A DNA stretch of 64,000 bases from Kiritimatiellaceae bacterium (GTDB lineage Bacteria; Verrucomicrobiota; Kiritimatiellia; Kiritimatiellales; Tichowtungiaceae), in NCBI GenBank assembly GCA_013141415.1, contig JABFQY010000002.1, positions 1 through 64,000 of the forward strand. The letters are read 5' to 3'. Both the position numbers and the translations under genes were made by a program. The stretch's first letter is position 1; each line of letters opens with the position of its first letter. Below, one piece after another: positions 17,469-24,748 of this stretch. The notes below the pieces were generated by a model, which had not been told where the DNA came from, did not search any database, and saw nothing but the letters and a program-made list of their open reading frames with translations.

Positions 17469-17636
17469 TTACCTTTCCATCCGTCTTTCTTGGACATAAA
17501 CACAAACGGCTCTATCGAGCATCCGGCGGAGCGGCTGTTTGCGCTGGCGACTGTATTCCTGAAGCCTTTTTTTGACCTCTTTTGCAATCCGCACGCTCTC
17601 CGAACTGCCTTCCAGACTGGCGTCTGCTTTGCTCAT
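17469..17636 (-). CDS. Small ribbon-helix-helix-like DNA-binding protein
   Basis: 55 aa: MSKADASLEGSSESVRIAKE, then VKKRLQEYSRQRKQPLRRML and AVCVYVQERR. The SVRI strand followed by two helices is the CopG/Arc layout. It resembles the divergently encoded protein at 17731-17928 (SVRISKELKQQLKQMAQ...). This type is common among antitoxins and plasmid repressors. It lies in tandem with the 37-aa membrane peptide; a regulator/membrane-toxin pair is an inference. Confidence 0.55.
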   Translation of the reverse strand: MSKADASLEGSSESVRIAKEVKKRLQEYSRQRKQPLRRMLDRAVCVYVQERRMER

Positions 17637-17648
17637 GGCGACAAGTTG

Positions 17649-17660
17649 CCACTATTGTGG
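17649..17660. promoter_or_regulatory. Candidate operator between divergent ribbon-helix-helix genes
   Basis: CCAC TATT GTGG is a perfect 4-bp-arm palindrome, 13 bp from the minus-strand start and 71 bp from the plus-strand start. Short palindromes like this suit ribbon-helix-helix dimers, but the assignment rests on position only. Confidence 0.35.
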
Positions 17661-17730
17661 TAAATTTTAAAACAAAATGATCAAGAAATTTAGGGCTTGG
17701 GTTCGGTGGGATTTTTACTACATTCGCGGC

Positions 17731-17928
17731 ATGGGAGACACCGAGTCAGTCCGCATCAGCAAAGAGCTGAAGCAGCAGTTGAAACAGATGGCGCAGTCCA
17801 TGCGTCCCCGCACGGCAGTTCAATATCTGATTGAAGATGCTATTGAGCAATATCTCAACCGGGTTGCCGAAGAAAAAGGCCCTTCCTATCAGGTCAAGAC
17901 GTCGGCCAAGTCGGCCAAAAAATCATAG
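17731..17928 (+). CDS. Ribbon-helix-helix-like protein
   Basis: 65 aa starting MGDTESVRISKELKQQLKQM. SVRIS forms the expected beta strand, followed by helices LKQQLKQMAQ and AVQYLIEDAIEQYLNRVAEE, then a Lys/Ser-rich tail. I prefer the ATG at 17731 over an upstream ATG at 17677, because the family begins just before the strand. No toxin-like gene follows: the next gene is the convergent phosphatase. Confidence 0.6.
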   Translation: MGDTESVRISKELKQQLKQMAQSMRPRTAVQYLIEDAIEQYLNRVAEEKGPSYQVKTSAKSAKKS

Positions 17929-17940
17929 TCTGCCTCCGGC

Positions 17941-18447
17941 TTATATGATTTCCCGGTGCACAAGTTCGTGAACCAGCCGGTCGGCCTCGATGTGCGCGGT
18001 TTCGATAAACGCCTTGAAGTCCTCAACATTTTTCCCGGTCGGATCAGGCACGTCGAGTGTTTCTACCGCGTCTTCGCCCTGCCAGCCGTACTCCATCAGC
18101 CGGAAAACTTTTGCCTCCGCCTCCGGCCATTTCTCGAGAATGAAATCTTTGTGTTCCTGCTCCATCACCAGAATCAAATCAGCGCGTTTCATCAGGCTGT
18201 CGGAAAGCGGCTCCGCCGTATGCTGGCGCAGACTGAAACCGTGGTTGCGCGCAATCAGCGCAACAACATCATTGACCCGCCCGCCGCCGGAGGCCTTTGT
18301 GCCCGCCGAAGTGATTCTGACGCGCTTCAGTGCCGTTGGCCGGTATTGCGCCAGATAATGTTTGAGATAACCTGCGAAATAGGCGCTGCGCGTGCGGTTC
18401 GCCGTGCAAACGATGACCAGATGGAACTTCTTCCGAAAGAAAAACAT
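17941..18447 (-). CDS. Low-molecular-weight protein tyrosine phosphatase
   Basis: 168 aa. The catalytic P-loop near the N-terminus is C14-TANRT-R20-S, the CX5R(S/T) motif; the general-acid Asp lies in DVPDPTGK near residue 135. Such enzymes dephosphorylate tyrosine or arginine residues on proteins, often linked to exopolysaccharide kinases, which are not seen here. It lies 15 nt downstream of the amidotransferase gene in the same direction and is probably co-transcribed. Confidence 0.85.
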   Translation of the reverse strand: MFFFRKKFHLVIVCTANRTRSAYFAGYLKHYLAQYRPTALKRVRITSAGTKASGGGRVNDVVALIARNHGFSLRQHTAEPLSDSLMKRADLILVMEQEHKDFILEKWPEAEAKVFRLMEYGWQGEDAVETLDVPDPTGKNVEDFKAFIETAHIEADRLVHELVHREII

Positions 18448-18462
18448 GCGCTGAGTGATAAA

Positions 18463-19125
18463 TCAAAACAGCCGTTTTAACAAGTCAAACATCCGCTGGT
18501 TGCAGTTTCCAAGCATCCAAAAAAACGGCTTCATCTTTTCCAAGGTCTGGATAAACGACCCGCTGGCCACTTCGACTTGGCAGTGTTCGTAAAGCGACAG
18601 CAAACTTTCTTCTGTCGTTTCGAGATGAAACTGCAGTGCCAGTACGTTGTCTTTATAGATGAATGCCTGGTTCTTGCAACCAGTGCTCGACGCCAAATGT
18701 ACCGCGCCGTCCGGAATACCGAAGGTGTCGCCGTGCCAGTGAAATGCCGTAAACTCCGCCGGGAATATTTTTCCGTCGCCGGTCAGAGGAAAAAAACCTA
18801 TCTCGCGTTGATCGTTTTTTCTCACCGTTGCGCCAAGCACTTCAGCGATAAGTTGCGCGCCGAGACAGATGCCAAGCACCGGCTTGTTCTGCGCGATGAT
18901 TTGTTTGATGAATGCTTTTTCCGCCGCCAGCCACGGATAAATGGCTTCGTCATAAACACCCATCGGCCCGCCCATCACAATCAGGCCGTCCACGGTTCCG
19001 ACATCCGGAAGACGATCGCCCGCCCAAAGCCGCGCGCAAGTAACGTCGTATCCGTTGCCAGCCAACCACGGCTCAATACAACCAAGCCCCTCAAACGGAA
19101 CGTGCTGAAGCCAGTAAATTTTCAT
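18463..19125 (-). CDS. Class I glutamine amidotransferase (GMP-synthase-like, stand-alone)
   Basis: 220 aa. Nucleophile Cys87 lies in GICLGAQ; histidine and glutamate of the triad lie in LQFHLETTEE. VMGGPMGVYDE and HWHGDTF also match the family of stand-alone GATase1 proteins annotated as GMP-synthase-like. It lacks a synthetase domain, so it may be a gamma-glutamyl hydrolase or an amidase partner of an unknown enzyme. It is followed by the phosphatase gene. Confidence 0.8.
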   Translation of the reverse strand: MKIYWLQHVPFEGLGCIEPWLAGNGYDVTCARLWAGDRLPDVGTVDGLIVMGGPMGVYDEAIYPWLAAEKAFIKQIIAQNKPVLGICLGAQLIAEVLGATVRKNDQREIGFFPLTGDGKIFPAEFTAFHWHGDTFGIPDGAVHLASSTGCKNQAFIYKDNVLALQFHLETTEESLLSLYEHCQVEVASGSFIQTLEKMKPFFWMLGNCNQRMFDLLKRLF

Positions 19126-19266
19126 AGGAGAGAATTAGCGGAACGATGAAATATTGGAAAGCCGGAACGTACTGCAAAGAACTGAAAATCAAGCAGTCCC
19201 GGTTTGCCACAACCGAATCGCCGCGCTACATTCGCGGCATTATTACTTATTGGCGAAAGGTGGAGT

Positions 19267-20511
19267 ATGACTACGACTATAACCCGTTTGTTAAACCTGT
19301 ACTTGATCACGATCGCCGGAGTCATCGTCCTGGCTTGTTCAGCAGGCGCCGCAGACTGGCCTAATTTTCTCGGGCCGAACACCAACAATATCTCCTCTGA
19401 AAGCGGCCTGAACAAGTCGTGGAGCAACCAGCCGCCCCGCACGCTCTGGACGGTTGCTTTGACTGACGACGGTTACGCAGCTCCATCCGTCGCAGGCGGC
19501 AAGTTGTTTATCGTCGATCATCTGGGATCAAACGACATTGTTCGGGCCCTTGATATTGCTGACGGCCATGAACTCTGGCGTTATGAATATCTGGACGCCA
19601 CCGCCCCGAAGCAGGGCTTCACCGCCAGCACTCCGCTGGTTGCAGGAAACAAGGTCTATACGTTCAGCCGCCTCGGCAAAGTGTACTGTTTCAATACGGA
19701 GTCCGGCAAAATGCTGTGGAACCGCGATCTGGCCGCCGAGTACAAAAGCAAAAGACCGCCGTGGCTTTTTTGCGCATCACCCGTTGTTGATGGTGACAAA
19801 TTGATTTTCATCCCAAGCGGCGAAGCGTGCGGACTTCTCTTTCTGGATAAAAACACCGGAAAGGTGCTGAAGGAAGCCGCGCCCGGTTTTCGAACCAGCT
19901 ATGCCACGCCGGTCATCGCAACGTTCAACGGAGTCCGTCAGTATGTCTTATTCGGCACCAACGACATGGCCGGGTTTTCTGCCGACGACGGCAAAGAGCT
20001 TTGGCAAGTTCCGTGGCCAACCAAGTTCGGCGGGAAAAAAGGGCCTACTCCGCTATTGCTGGGCGACAACCGCATTTTTGCCGCCACCACGGAAGGCGGA
20101 GACACCGGAGTCATCGATCTTTCCTCCGGCTCGCCGGTTGTGGTGTGGAAGCATCAGCAAATGCAGGATCATTTTCCCACACCGGTTTTCTACCATGGCC
20201 GCATCTACGGTTCTTCCGATCCGAAGTTTTTAGTCTGCCTCGATCCTGCGGATGGGCGCATCCTGTGGAAAGAGCCGACAGGCCAATACACGTCCGTCAT
20301 TGCGGCTGACGACACAGTCATCGCTTTGTCCGGCTCCACCGGGGACTTAATCATGCTGGATGCCACGGTTCCGGAATACCGCGAACTGGGTCGAATCACA
20401 CCACTGGGCGGAACGAGCTGGACCGCGCCGATCCTGTCCGATGGCCGCCTCTATGTGCGGAACAAAGGCGCAATCGCATGTATTGATCTGAGGGCGTCCG
20501 GCGGAAAATAA
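19267..20511 (+). CDS. Exported PQQ-like beta-propeller protein
   Basis: 414 aa. Signal peptide to about residue 29 (VLACSAGAADWPNF). The mature start DWPNFLGPNTNNISSESGL is the hallmark N-terminus of the PVC-group propeller family. It is followed by repeated blades of the form GKLFIVD..., DGHELWRYE..., GKMLWNRD..., GKELWQVPW, DGRILWKEP. Blades of this type bind no recognisable cofactor residues here, so PQQ binding should not be assumed. GGTGGAG precedes the ATG at 19267. It is a paralogue of the propellers at 42.7-58.2 kb but isolated from them, converging on the GH36 gene. Confidence 0.8.
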   Translation: MTTTITRLLNLYLITIAGVIVLACSAGAADWPNFLGPNTNNISSESGLNKSWSNQPPRTLWTVALTDDGYAAPSVAGGKLFIVDHLGSNDIVRALDIADGHELWRYEYLDATAPKQGFTASTPLVAGNKVYTFSRLGKVYCFNTESGKMLWNRDLAAEYKSKRPPWLFCASPVVDGDKLIFIPSGEACGLLFLDKNTGKVLKEAAPGFRTSYATPVIATFNGVRQYVLFGTNDMAGFSADDGKELWQVPWPTKFGGKKGPTPLLLGDNRIFAATTEGGDTGVIDLSSGSPVVVWKHQQMQDHFPTPVFYHGRIYGSSDPKFLVCLDPADGRILWKEPTGQYTSVIAADDTVIALSGSTGDLIMLDATVPEYRELGRITPLGGTSWTAPILSDGRLYVRNKGAIACIDLRASGGK

Positions 20512-20526
20512 CCGGCTGGATCATAA

Positions 20527-22509
20527 TTACATTTTAATCATGATATCCAGCCCGGTTCCGACAGGCAGCTTCAGCGTGAAGATTCCCGTGACGGGATCGT
20601 GAGTTCCACTCACCGAAACCCCGTTTGCAAAAACTTCTGCCGGCGGTTGCGCGCACCAGAACAGAACTGTTCCGCCGTCGAGCAGGCGTCCGGACCAGGT
20701 TTTTCCACCCAGATTTTTCCAGGATTTAAATATGGCCGGGCCGTTAAATTTTCCAGCCAGCCCCAGAGGCGCGATACCGTCTGCAACAGGCGATATCCAG
20801 AAAATTTCCCAGCCCATTGTTTCGAGCGTCACCGTCAACCGGTCGTGTGTTTTGGCCGTACAGACTTCGCCGGTAGAAACGCGCAGCACAGCCCAAACGG
20901 TGTCGGCCTCACGAAATTCCGGCAAGGCAACGTCTGCCGGCGATACGGTTGCGGAAACCGTGCCGTCGTGACGGCAGCAATGAAAAGCGGTCACCAGCGC
21001 ACCCGCCCCGCTGCGGGCAAACAGCTTCATCGGCAGGGCTTCGTCAAATGCCGGAGCAAAGATGGAGTCTTCACAGGGCACGGCCGGTTCGGGGCAGCGA
21101 AGAACTTTACCGGAGCCTGTGAGCAGTTTTGCGATAAGTTCGGGATTGTGGCTGCCGACATCGTCGCCGATATAGATCGGGCCGCCGGAAATGGCGCGAG
21201 CGACTGCATGATAAACTCCTTCAGGATCACCGCTGTTAAACATGTCCCAGTCGAGGATCGCAAAACTAGACGCCCAGACCGCGTTAAGCGAGTTGCTGTA
21301 AATATGATACTGCTGCTGCAGATTTACTGCCCGTGGATGGTAGTCGTGTGAATTGCGCCACACGGAGGTGTTCAGCATGTGGAAGGCGACATCCGCGCTG
21401 TGCGACATGCAGGTGATCACCTCGCCGGGGAAATGCACGCCGGACGCCCCTTGCAAGGCCTGCTGATAAGCGCGCATGACGGCACTGCGGTTAAGTTTGC
21501 CCTCCGCAAATCGTATGACTCCACCTTGGTTGTCCACTTTGACCATGTCCACGCCAGCCTTGTGAATAAGATCGTACCACTCACGGTAGAACTCGCAGAT
21601 TTGGGCTGGGTCAATCAAATGAAGGTCGTTTACCCCGTCAGCTCCAGCCGTTTCCGGTCTTAGTTTTCCGCGGTTGTCGATACAACGATAGCGCTTCGCC
21701 AACTCTCCTTCGGGATGAAGGCCCAGCCAATATCCCTGCAAGGCGTGCCAAATACCAACACGGGGAACACCAAGCTCATGTACCGCACTGACCATTGCAG
21801 CCAAGCCGCCCGGGAACCTCTTCAGGTTGGCGTCGAAGCCTTTGAGCATATCCGCTTCGGCATCAAGCCAGCCGTCGTCAAGAATCAGAAAATCTACAGG
21901 AATTTGCGCGGCCTTGAGGGAGCGCAACCCGTCCAGTGTTTTTTCGAGAGTGAGGTCTTCATGAAAGGCGTTCCATGTGCACCAGCCAAATTCATCAAGG
22001 AAGGCCGGCTCCGCCTTGTCTTTGCGAACGCGGAAGCTGCGCAGCAATTCGGATACTGTGCGCATGGAGCTTTCAATCAACTCGTAAGGATGGCGACCGC
22101 GGGCGGCAAAGAGCGCGCGGGTCCGGGATATTGTTTCTCCGTCGGCCAGTCCTTCAACGCGGAGTTGCAGCCCTTCGGCGCAACCTTCGATGGTGCAGCA
22201 ACTGAACTCGTCCACCAGCGGAAGGACAAAGCCGTATTCTCCGTCCGCCATGCGATAAAGGAGCGCCTGTGTCGTTTTGGGAACCGCCGCAACCGACTTG
22301 AGTATATGCGGATGCATCCAGTGAACCGCACCGCGGACTATGGCCAAAATTTCAGTCGTCGCAGGAATTTCGAACGGACCAAACGTCTGATTGTTGCGGA
22401 TAGTTCCGGACAGACTGATTAAGGTTCCGTCGGCCAAAGGTGTGCAGGAAACGCCGGGTATCGACTTGGGAATCGCAATAGCAGGACTGGGAACTAGCTT
22501 AGTTTTCAT
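20527..22509 (-). CDS. GH36-type glycosidase (raffinose synthase/Sip1-like)
   Basis: 660 aa. The N-terminal beta domain precedes a TIM barrel carrying FGWCTWNAFHEDLT (about residues 174-187), ILDDGWLD, and VKVDNQG, whose Asp is the expected nucleophile of GH36. WDMF and GGPIYIGDDVG lie later in the barrel. The sequence is closer to the raffinose synthase/seed-imbibition (SIP1) branch than to classic MelA. It therefore probably acts on alpha-galactosides by hydrolysis or transfer. There is no signal peptide, so it is cytoplasmic. No transporter or regulator is adjacent. The 22510-22621 gap shows nothing notable. Confidence 0.8.
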   Translation of the reverse strand: MKTKLVPSPAIAIPKSIPGVSCTPLADGTLISLSGTIRNNQTFGPFEIPATTEILAIVRGAVHWMHPHILKSVAAVPKTTQALLYRMADGEYGFVLPLVDEFSCCTIEGCAEGLQLRVEGLADGETISRTRALFAARGRHPYELIESSMRTVSELLRSFRVRKDKAEPAFLDEFGWCTWNAFHEDLTLEKTLDGLRSLKAAQIPVDFLILDDGWLDAEADMLKGFDANLKRFPGGLAAMVSAVHELGVPRVGIWHALQGYWLGLHPEGELAKRYRCIDNRGKLRPETAGADGVNDLHLIDPAQICEFYREWYDLIHKAGVDMVKVDNQGGVIRFAEGKLNRSAVMRAYQQALQGASGVHFPGEVITCMSHSADVAFHMLNTSVWRNSHDYHPRAVNLQQQYHIYSNSLNAVWASSFAILDWDMFNSGDPEGVYHAVARAISGGPIYIGDDVGSHNPELIAKLLTGSGKVLRCPEPAVPCEDSIFAPAFDEALPMKLFARSGAGALVTAFHCCRHDGTVSATVSPADVALPEFREADTVWAVLRVSTGEVCTAKTHDRLTVTLETMGWEIFWISPVADGIAPLGLAGKFNGPAIFKSWKNLGGKTWSGRLLDGGTVLFWCAQPPAEVFANGVSVSGTHDPVTGIFTLKLPVGTGLDIMIKM

Positions 22510-22621
22510 AAATATTTCAAAAGGTTACTTTGGGCTGTGCTGTACACCCGTAACGCACAAGGCCGTCAAAGCTGGCAAAAGAGGATGAGAAAAACAAGCG
22601 TGATTGTTTGAGCAAAGGTTC

Positions 22622-22951
22622 TCAGCGCTCCGAGCGGATCATAATCAGCAGCATTTTGAACGGGGCTTTGGCCGCCTGCACGTCGTGCGGAATGTTGGCG
22701 GGCATAATAATCATTTCGCCGGCTTTGACCGTTTTTGGTTCGCCCGCGATGATAAATGTTCCTTCCCCTTCAACGACTTCGACGACGGCGTCGAACGGCG
22801 ACGTGTGTTCGCTCAGCCCTTGCCCCTTATCAAAAGAAAAGAGCGTGATATTGCCGGTTTCTTTTTTTAACAATGTGCGGCTGACTACCGCGCCGTTGGA
22901 ATAATCCACCAGCGTTTTCAGATTGAGCGCTTTGCCTTTTAATTCATTCAT
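22622..22951 (-). CDS. Cupin-fold protein
   Basis: 109 aa, single cupin barrel. Conserved motif 1 is compressed to SEHTSPFDAVVEVVEGEG and motif 2 is MPANIPHDVQA. The remaining His/Glu residues (H in SEHT, E in VVEVVEG, H in PHDV) could bind one metal. The ATG at 22951 has AAGGAGAT 5-6 nt upstream, which decides it over 22969. It follows the ferredoxin gene in the same direction with 128 bp between, filled by four hairpins; similar cupins often accompany 4Fe-4S proteins in anaerobes. Confidence 0.75.
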   Translation of the reverse strand: MNELKGKALNLKTLVDYSNGAVVSRTLLKKETGNITLFSFDKGQGLSEHTSPFDAVVEVVEGEGTFIIAGEPKTVKAGEMIIMPANIPHDVQAAKAPFKMLLIMIRSER

Positions 22952-22978
22952 CTCATATCTCCTTACCAACTTTGGACT

Positions 22979-23068
22979 GCGGCGGCTTGCCGCCGCTTTT
23001 CATCGCAGAGCTTGCTCTGCGCCCCGCCGAAGCAAGCTTCGCCAAACAAAGCGCAGGCAAGCCTGCGC
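22979..23068. repeat. Array of four hairpins with a common GCTTGC/GCAAGC core
   Basis: Four perfect hairpins in 90 bp: 22979-22996 (GCGGCGGC TT GCCGCCGC), 23004-23021 (CGCAGAGC TT GCTCTGCG), 23028-23041 (CGAAGCAAGCTTCG), 23051-23068 (GCGCAGGC AA GCCTGCGC). Stems differ, but each is centred on GCTTGC or GCAAGC. It sits between the ferredoxin and cupin genes. Confidence 0.7.
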
Positions 23069-23079
23069 ACTCCATATTT

Positions 23080-23799
23080 CTAATCCAGTCTCTTAATTTC
23101 GCGCAGTTCTCCGTCGAGGCCAATCACCGCTTCTTCCACAACCAGATCGCTTCGCCCGCTCCGCCGCGCCGCTTCCCTGACCATCATCGTCAGCCCGCCG
23201 CAACACGGAACTTCCATACGAACCACGATCACTTTCGGAATTCCGTTCGAAGCCAGAATGGCCGCCAGCTTTTCGACATATCCCTCGGTACGGTCCAGTT
23301 TCGGACAGGCAATGGCAATGGCGCGTCCGCGAATAAACCGCCAGTTGACATCCGGCGACGCCGATGGTGAACAGGTGCTAAGAACAACCAGCTCGCGGTT
23401 TTTGAAAAACGGAGCTTCAACCGGAACCAGATGCAACTGCGTCGGCCACTGATTGAGTTCAGAGGGAATAACTTGTCCTGAAACTGCTGATGCAGCAGGC
23501 TTCGCCTTCTGCTGTCCGAATCGAACTTGAAGGCCGGGGCATCCACCGGCAGGCGGCGTCTTTTTCTGCACATGTTTCTGCACGGCGGCTTCGTCAAATT
23601 CCGGCGCTTCGCGTTCAATAATCTTTAATGCTCCTGTCGGGCATTCCCCGATACAGGCTCCGAGGCCGTCACAGAAAACTTCGCTCACCAGCTTGGCTTT
23701 ACCGTTCACAATAGCCAGCGCGCCCTCGGCGCAACCGGTAACACACGCGCCGCATCCGTTGCATTTTCCTTCGTCAATCTCAATAATTTTGCGTTTCAT
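23080..23799 (-). CDS. 4Fe-4S dicluster protein with a C-terminal domain of unknown role
   Basis: 239 aa. The first 60 residues hold two 4Fe-4S motifs: CNGCGACVTGC near residues 11-21, and a second variant CDGLGACIGECPTG. A linker with HVQKKTPPAGGCPG follows, then a ~150-residue domain with conserved-looking cysteines in VVLSTCSP, AIACPKLD and EVPCCGGLT. This is the layout of stand-alone ferredoxin-type proteins in anaerobes, probably an electron carrier or cluster-dependent enzyme. Start at 23799 with GGAGAAAAGG upstream; the long in-frame extension is not coding. The cupin gene follows. Confidence 0.8.
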   Translation of the reverse strand: MKRKIIEIDEGKCNGCGACVTGCAEGALAIVNGKAKLVSEVFCDGLGACIGECPTGALKIIEREAPEFDEAAVQKHVQKKTPPAGGCPGLQVRFGQQKAKPAASAVSGQVIPSELNQWPTQLHLVPVEAPFFKNRELVVLSTCSPSASPDVNWRFIRGRAIAIACPKLDRTEGYVEKLAAILASNGIPKVIVVRMEVPCCGGLTMMVREAARRSGRSDLVVEEAVIGLDGELREIKRLD

Positions 23800-24027
23800 G
23801 CCTTTTCTCCATTTACTGCCGCAGATTCTACCACACCGGCAAAGCGGCGCATTGACCCGCGTCAAGTTTTGGAACCGCACCAAATATCGTGTAGGGAACG
23901 GCCCTACAAAAAAGTTCTTCCCTGTGCGCTCGTATCCGGTATTGTCCGCTTCAGAGTTTCGAAGAAGAAAGCACTTAGGGGTTTGTTGCTGGCTTCTCCG
24001 TTTCTTCCAACTAAAGGAAGACTCCAC

Positions 24028-24064
24028 CCTCCGCAATCGGTTCGCCCGGCTGCGGAGGTTTTTT
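24028..24064 (+). terminator. Orphan rho-independent terminator
   Basis: CCTCCGCA / TGCGGAGG, an 8-bp stem with a 15-nt loop, followed at once by TTTTTTATTT. No plus-strand gene precedes it: 23800-24027 has no coding frame and the ferredoxin gene reads the other way. It may end a small RNA transcribed from that 228-bp stretch, which also contains a TGTAGGG-AACGG-CCCTACA hairpin near 23891-23909. Confidence 0.55.
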
Positions 24065-24147
24065 ATTTCCGGAAACAAGTGATATCAAAATTTGGTGGCG
24101 TTTGGCGCGCCGGATATCCATCATACCGGCCCATTTTACAAAAACGC

Positions 24148-24182
24148 CCGGGTGGCGAAATCGGTAGATGCAAGGGACTTTC
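24148..24182 (+). pseudogene. 5' fragment of tRNA-Leu(UAA)
   Basis: 35 nt equal to nucleotides 1-35 of the intact tRNA-Leu at 24515, with one change (GATGC for GACGC in the D arm). It stops at the first anticodon base (U34). The sequence then switches to a TCCGCCTCCGGCGGA palindromic insert, followed at 24232 by AAAATC, which matches the start of the 3' side of the anticodon loop. Confidence 0.75.
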
Positions 24183-24248
24183 CGCCTCCGGCGGATCTGC
24201 CGACTTGTCCGCCGAAGGAGGAAGGCAGAAAAATCTTCAATTGGAAGA

Positions 24249-24509
24249 ATGAAAGAACTGGAACACAAACCAGCCGCTTACGCGCTTTGCGACGAAGATC
24301 AACGATGGATCTATAAGGGTTCAACCCGCGATCTGGCCGAACGGATTGCCGCCCATTTAGCTGGCAAGGTGCCGCGTACAAAAAGCAGGTTGCCTCTGAA
24401 ATTGGTTTACTGCGAGTACTTCGACAATTATACAGATGCTCGCCGTCGCGAAATCTGGATGAAGAGCGGCCAGGGGCGCGAATGGTTAAAGCAGAAGATT
24501 GAACAATAG
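24249..24509 (+). CDS. Small GIY-YIG nuclease-domain protein
   Basis: 86 aa, the size of a stand-alone GIY-YIG domain (UPF0213/YhbQ-like). The motif is degenerate: AYALCDEDQRWIYKGSTRDL, where a canonical member has GIY/VY...YIGxTxDL. The following RIAAHL, TKSRLPLKLVYCEYF and REIWMKSG match the family, including the catalytic Arg and Glu positions. Stand-alone members are mostly uncharacterised; related domains serve in homing nucleases and UvrC. The gene lies between a tRNA-Leu fragment and an intact tRNA-Leu 6 bp downstream, suggesting a mobile cassette targeting tRNA genes. A weak GGAAG precedes the ATG. Confidence 0.75.
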   Translation: MKELEHKPAAYALCDEDQRWIYKGSTRDLAERIAAHLAGKVPRTKSRLPLKLVYCEYFDNYTDARRREIWMKSGQGREWLKQKIEQ

Positions 24510-24514
24510 AATTT

Positions 24515-24601
24515 GCCCGGGTGGCGAAATCGGTAGACGCAAGGGACTTAAAATCCCTTAGTAGTAATACTGTGCGGGTTCGAGTCCCGCCCCGGGCACC
24601 A
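24515..24601 (+). tRNA. tRNA-Leu (UAA)
   Basis: 87-nt tRNA with a 7-bp acceptor stem (GCCCGGG / CCCGGGC), class II long variable arm, anticodon loop CTTAAAA giving anticodon UAA (24549-24551), T arm GCGGGTTCGAGTCCCGC and an encoded CCA (24599-24601). It appears intact and functional. Confidence 0.95.
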
Positions 24602-24622
24602 AAAGAGGAAGAAAAAAACCGA

Positions 24623-24733
24623 AAAGGACTTTCCGCCTCCGGCGGATCTGCCGTAGGCAGAAAAATCCCGCGACCGAAAGGTCGTGCGGGTTTCCGCCTG
24701 CGGCGGACAGGCAGAATCCCGCCCCGGGCACCA
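24623..24733 (+). pseudogene. 3' part of a tRNA-Leu broken by two small palindromic insertions
   Basis: Reading through: GGACTT, then a ~30-nt insert (TCCGCCTCCGGCGGATCTGC...GGCAGA), then AAAATCCC, a different variable arm (GCGACCGAAAGGTCG), TGCGGGTT, a second ~23-nt insert (TCCGCCTGCGGCGGACAGGC...), and finally TCCCGCCCCGGGCACCA. Removing both inserts leaves a plausible tRNA-Leu from the anticodon arm to CCA. The inserts fall in the anticodon loop after U34 and in the T loop. Confidence 0.65.
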
Positions 24734-24748
24734 TCTTAGAGAAAGATT

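Noticed and set aside
19267-20511. Quinoprotein alcohol dehydrogenase
   Set aside because: Only the propeller blades match; no Cys-Cys disulfide ring, catalytic Asp/Ca-binding set or cytochrome domain is visible.
22979-23068. CRISPR array
   Set aside because: The units are four adjacent hairpins with different stems and no constant repeat/spacer periodicity; no cas genes are in the window.
24183-24514. Group I intron in tRNA-Leu at the U34/A35 position with a GIY-YIG ORF
   Set aside because: The position fits, but the downstream exon after the insert is only AAAATC, no P3-P7 core could be recognised, and a complete tRNA follows; a cassette with duplicated tRNA explains it better.
24521-24739. 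72-codon plus-strand ORF starting in the tRNA-Leu
   Set aside because: It is a translation of tRNA-Leu sequence and the palindromic inserts, not a gene.
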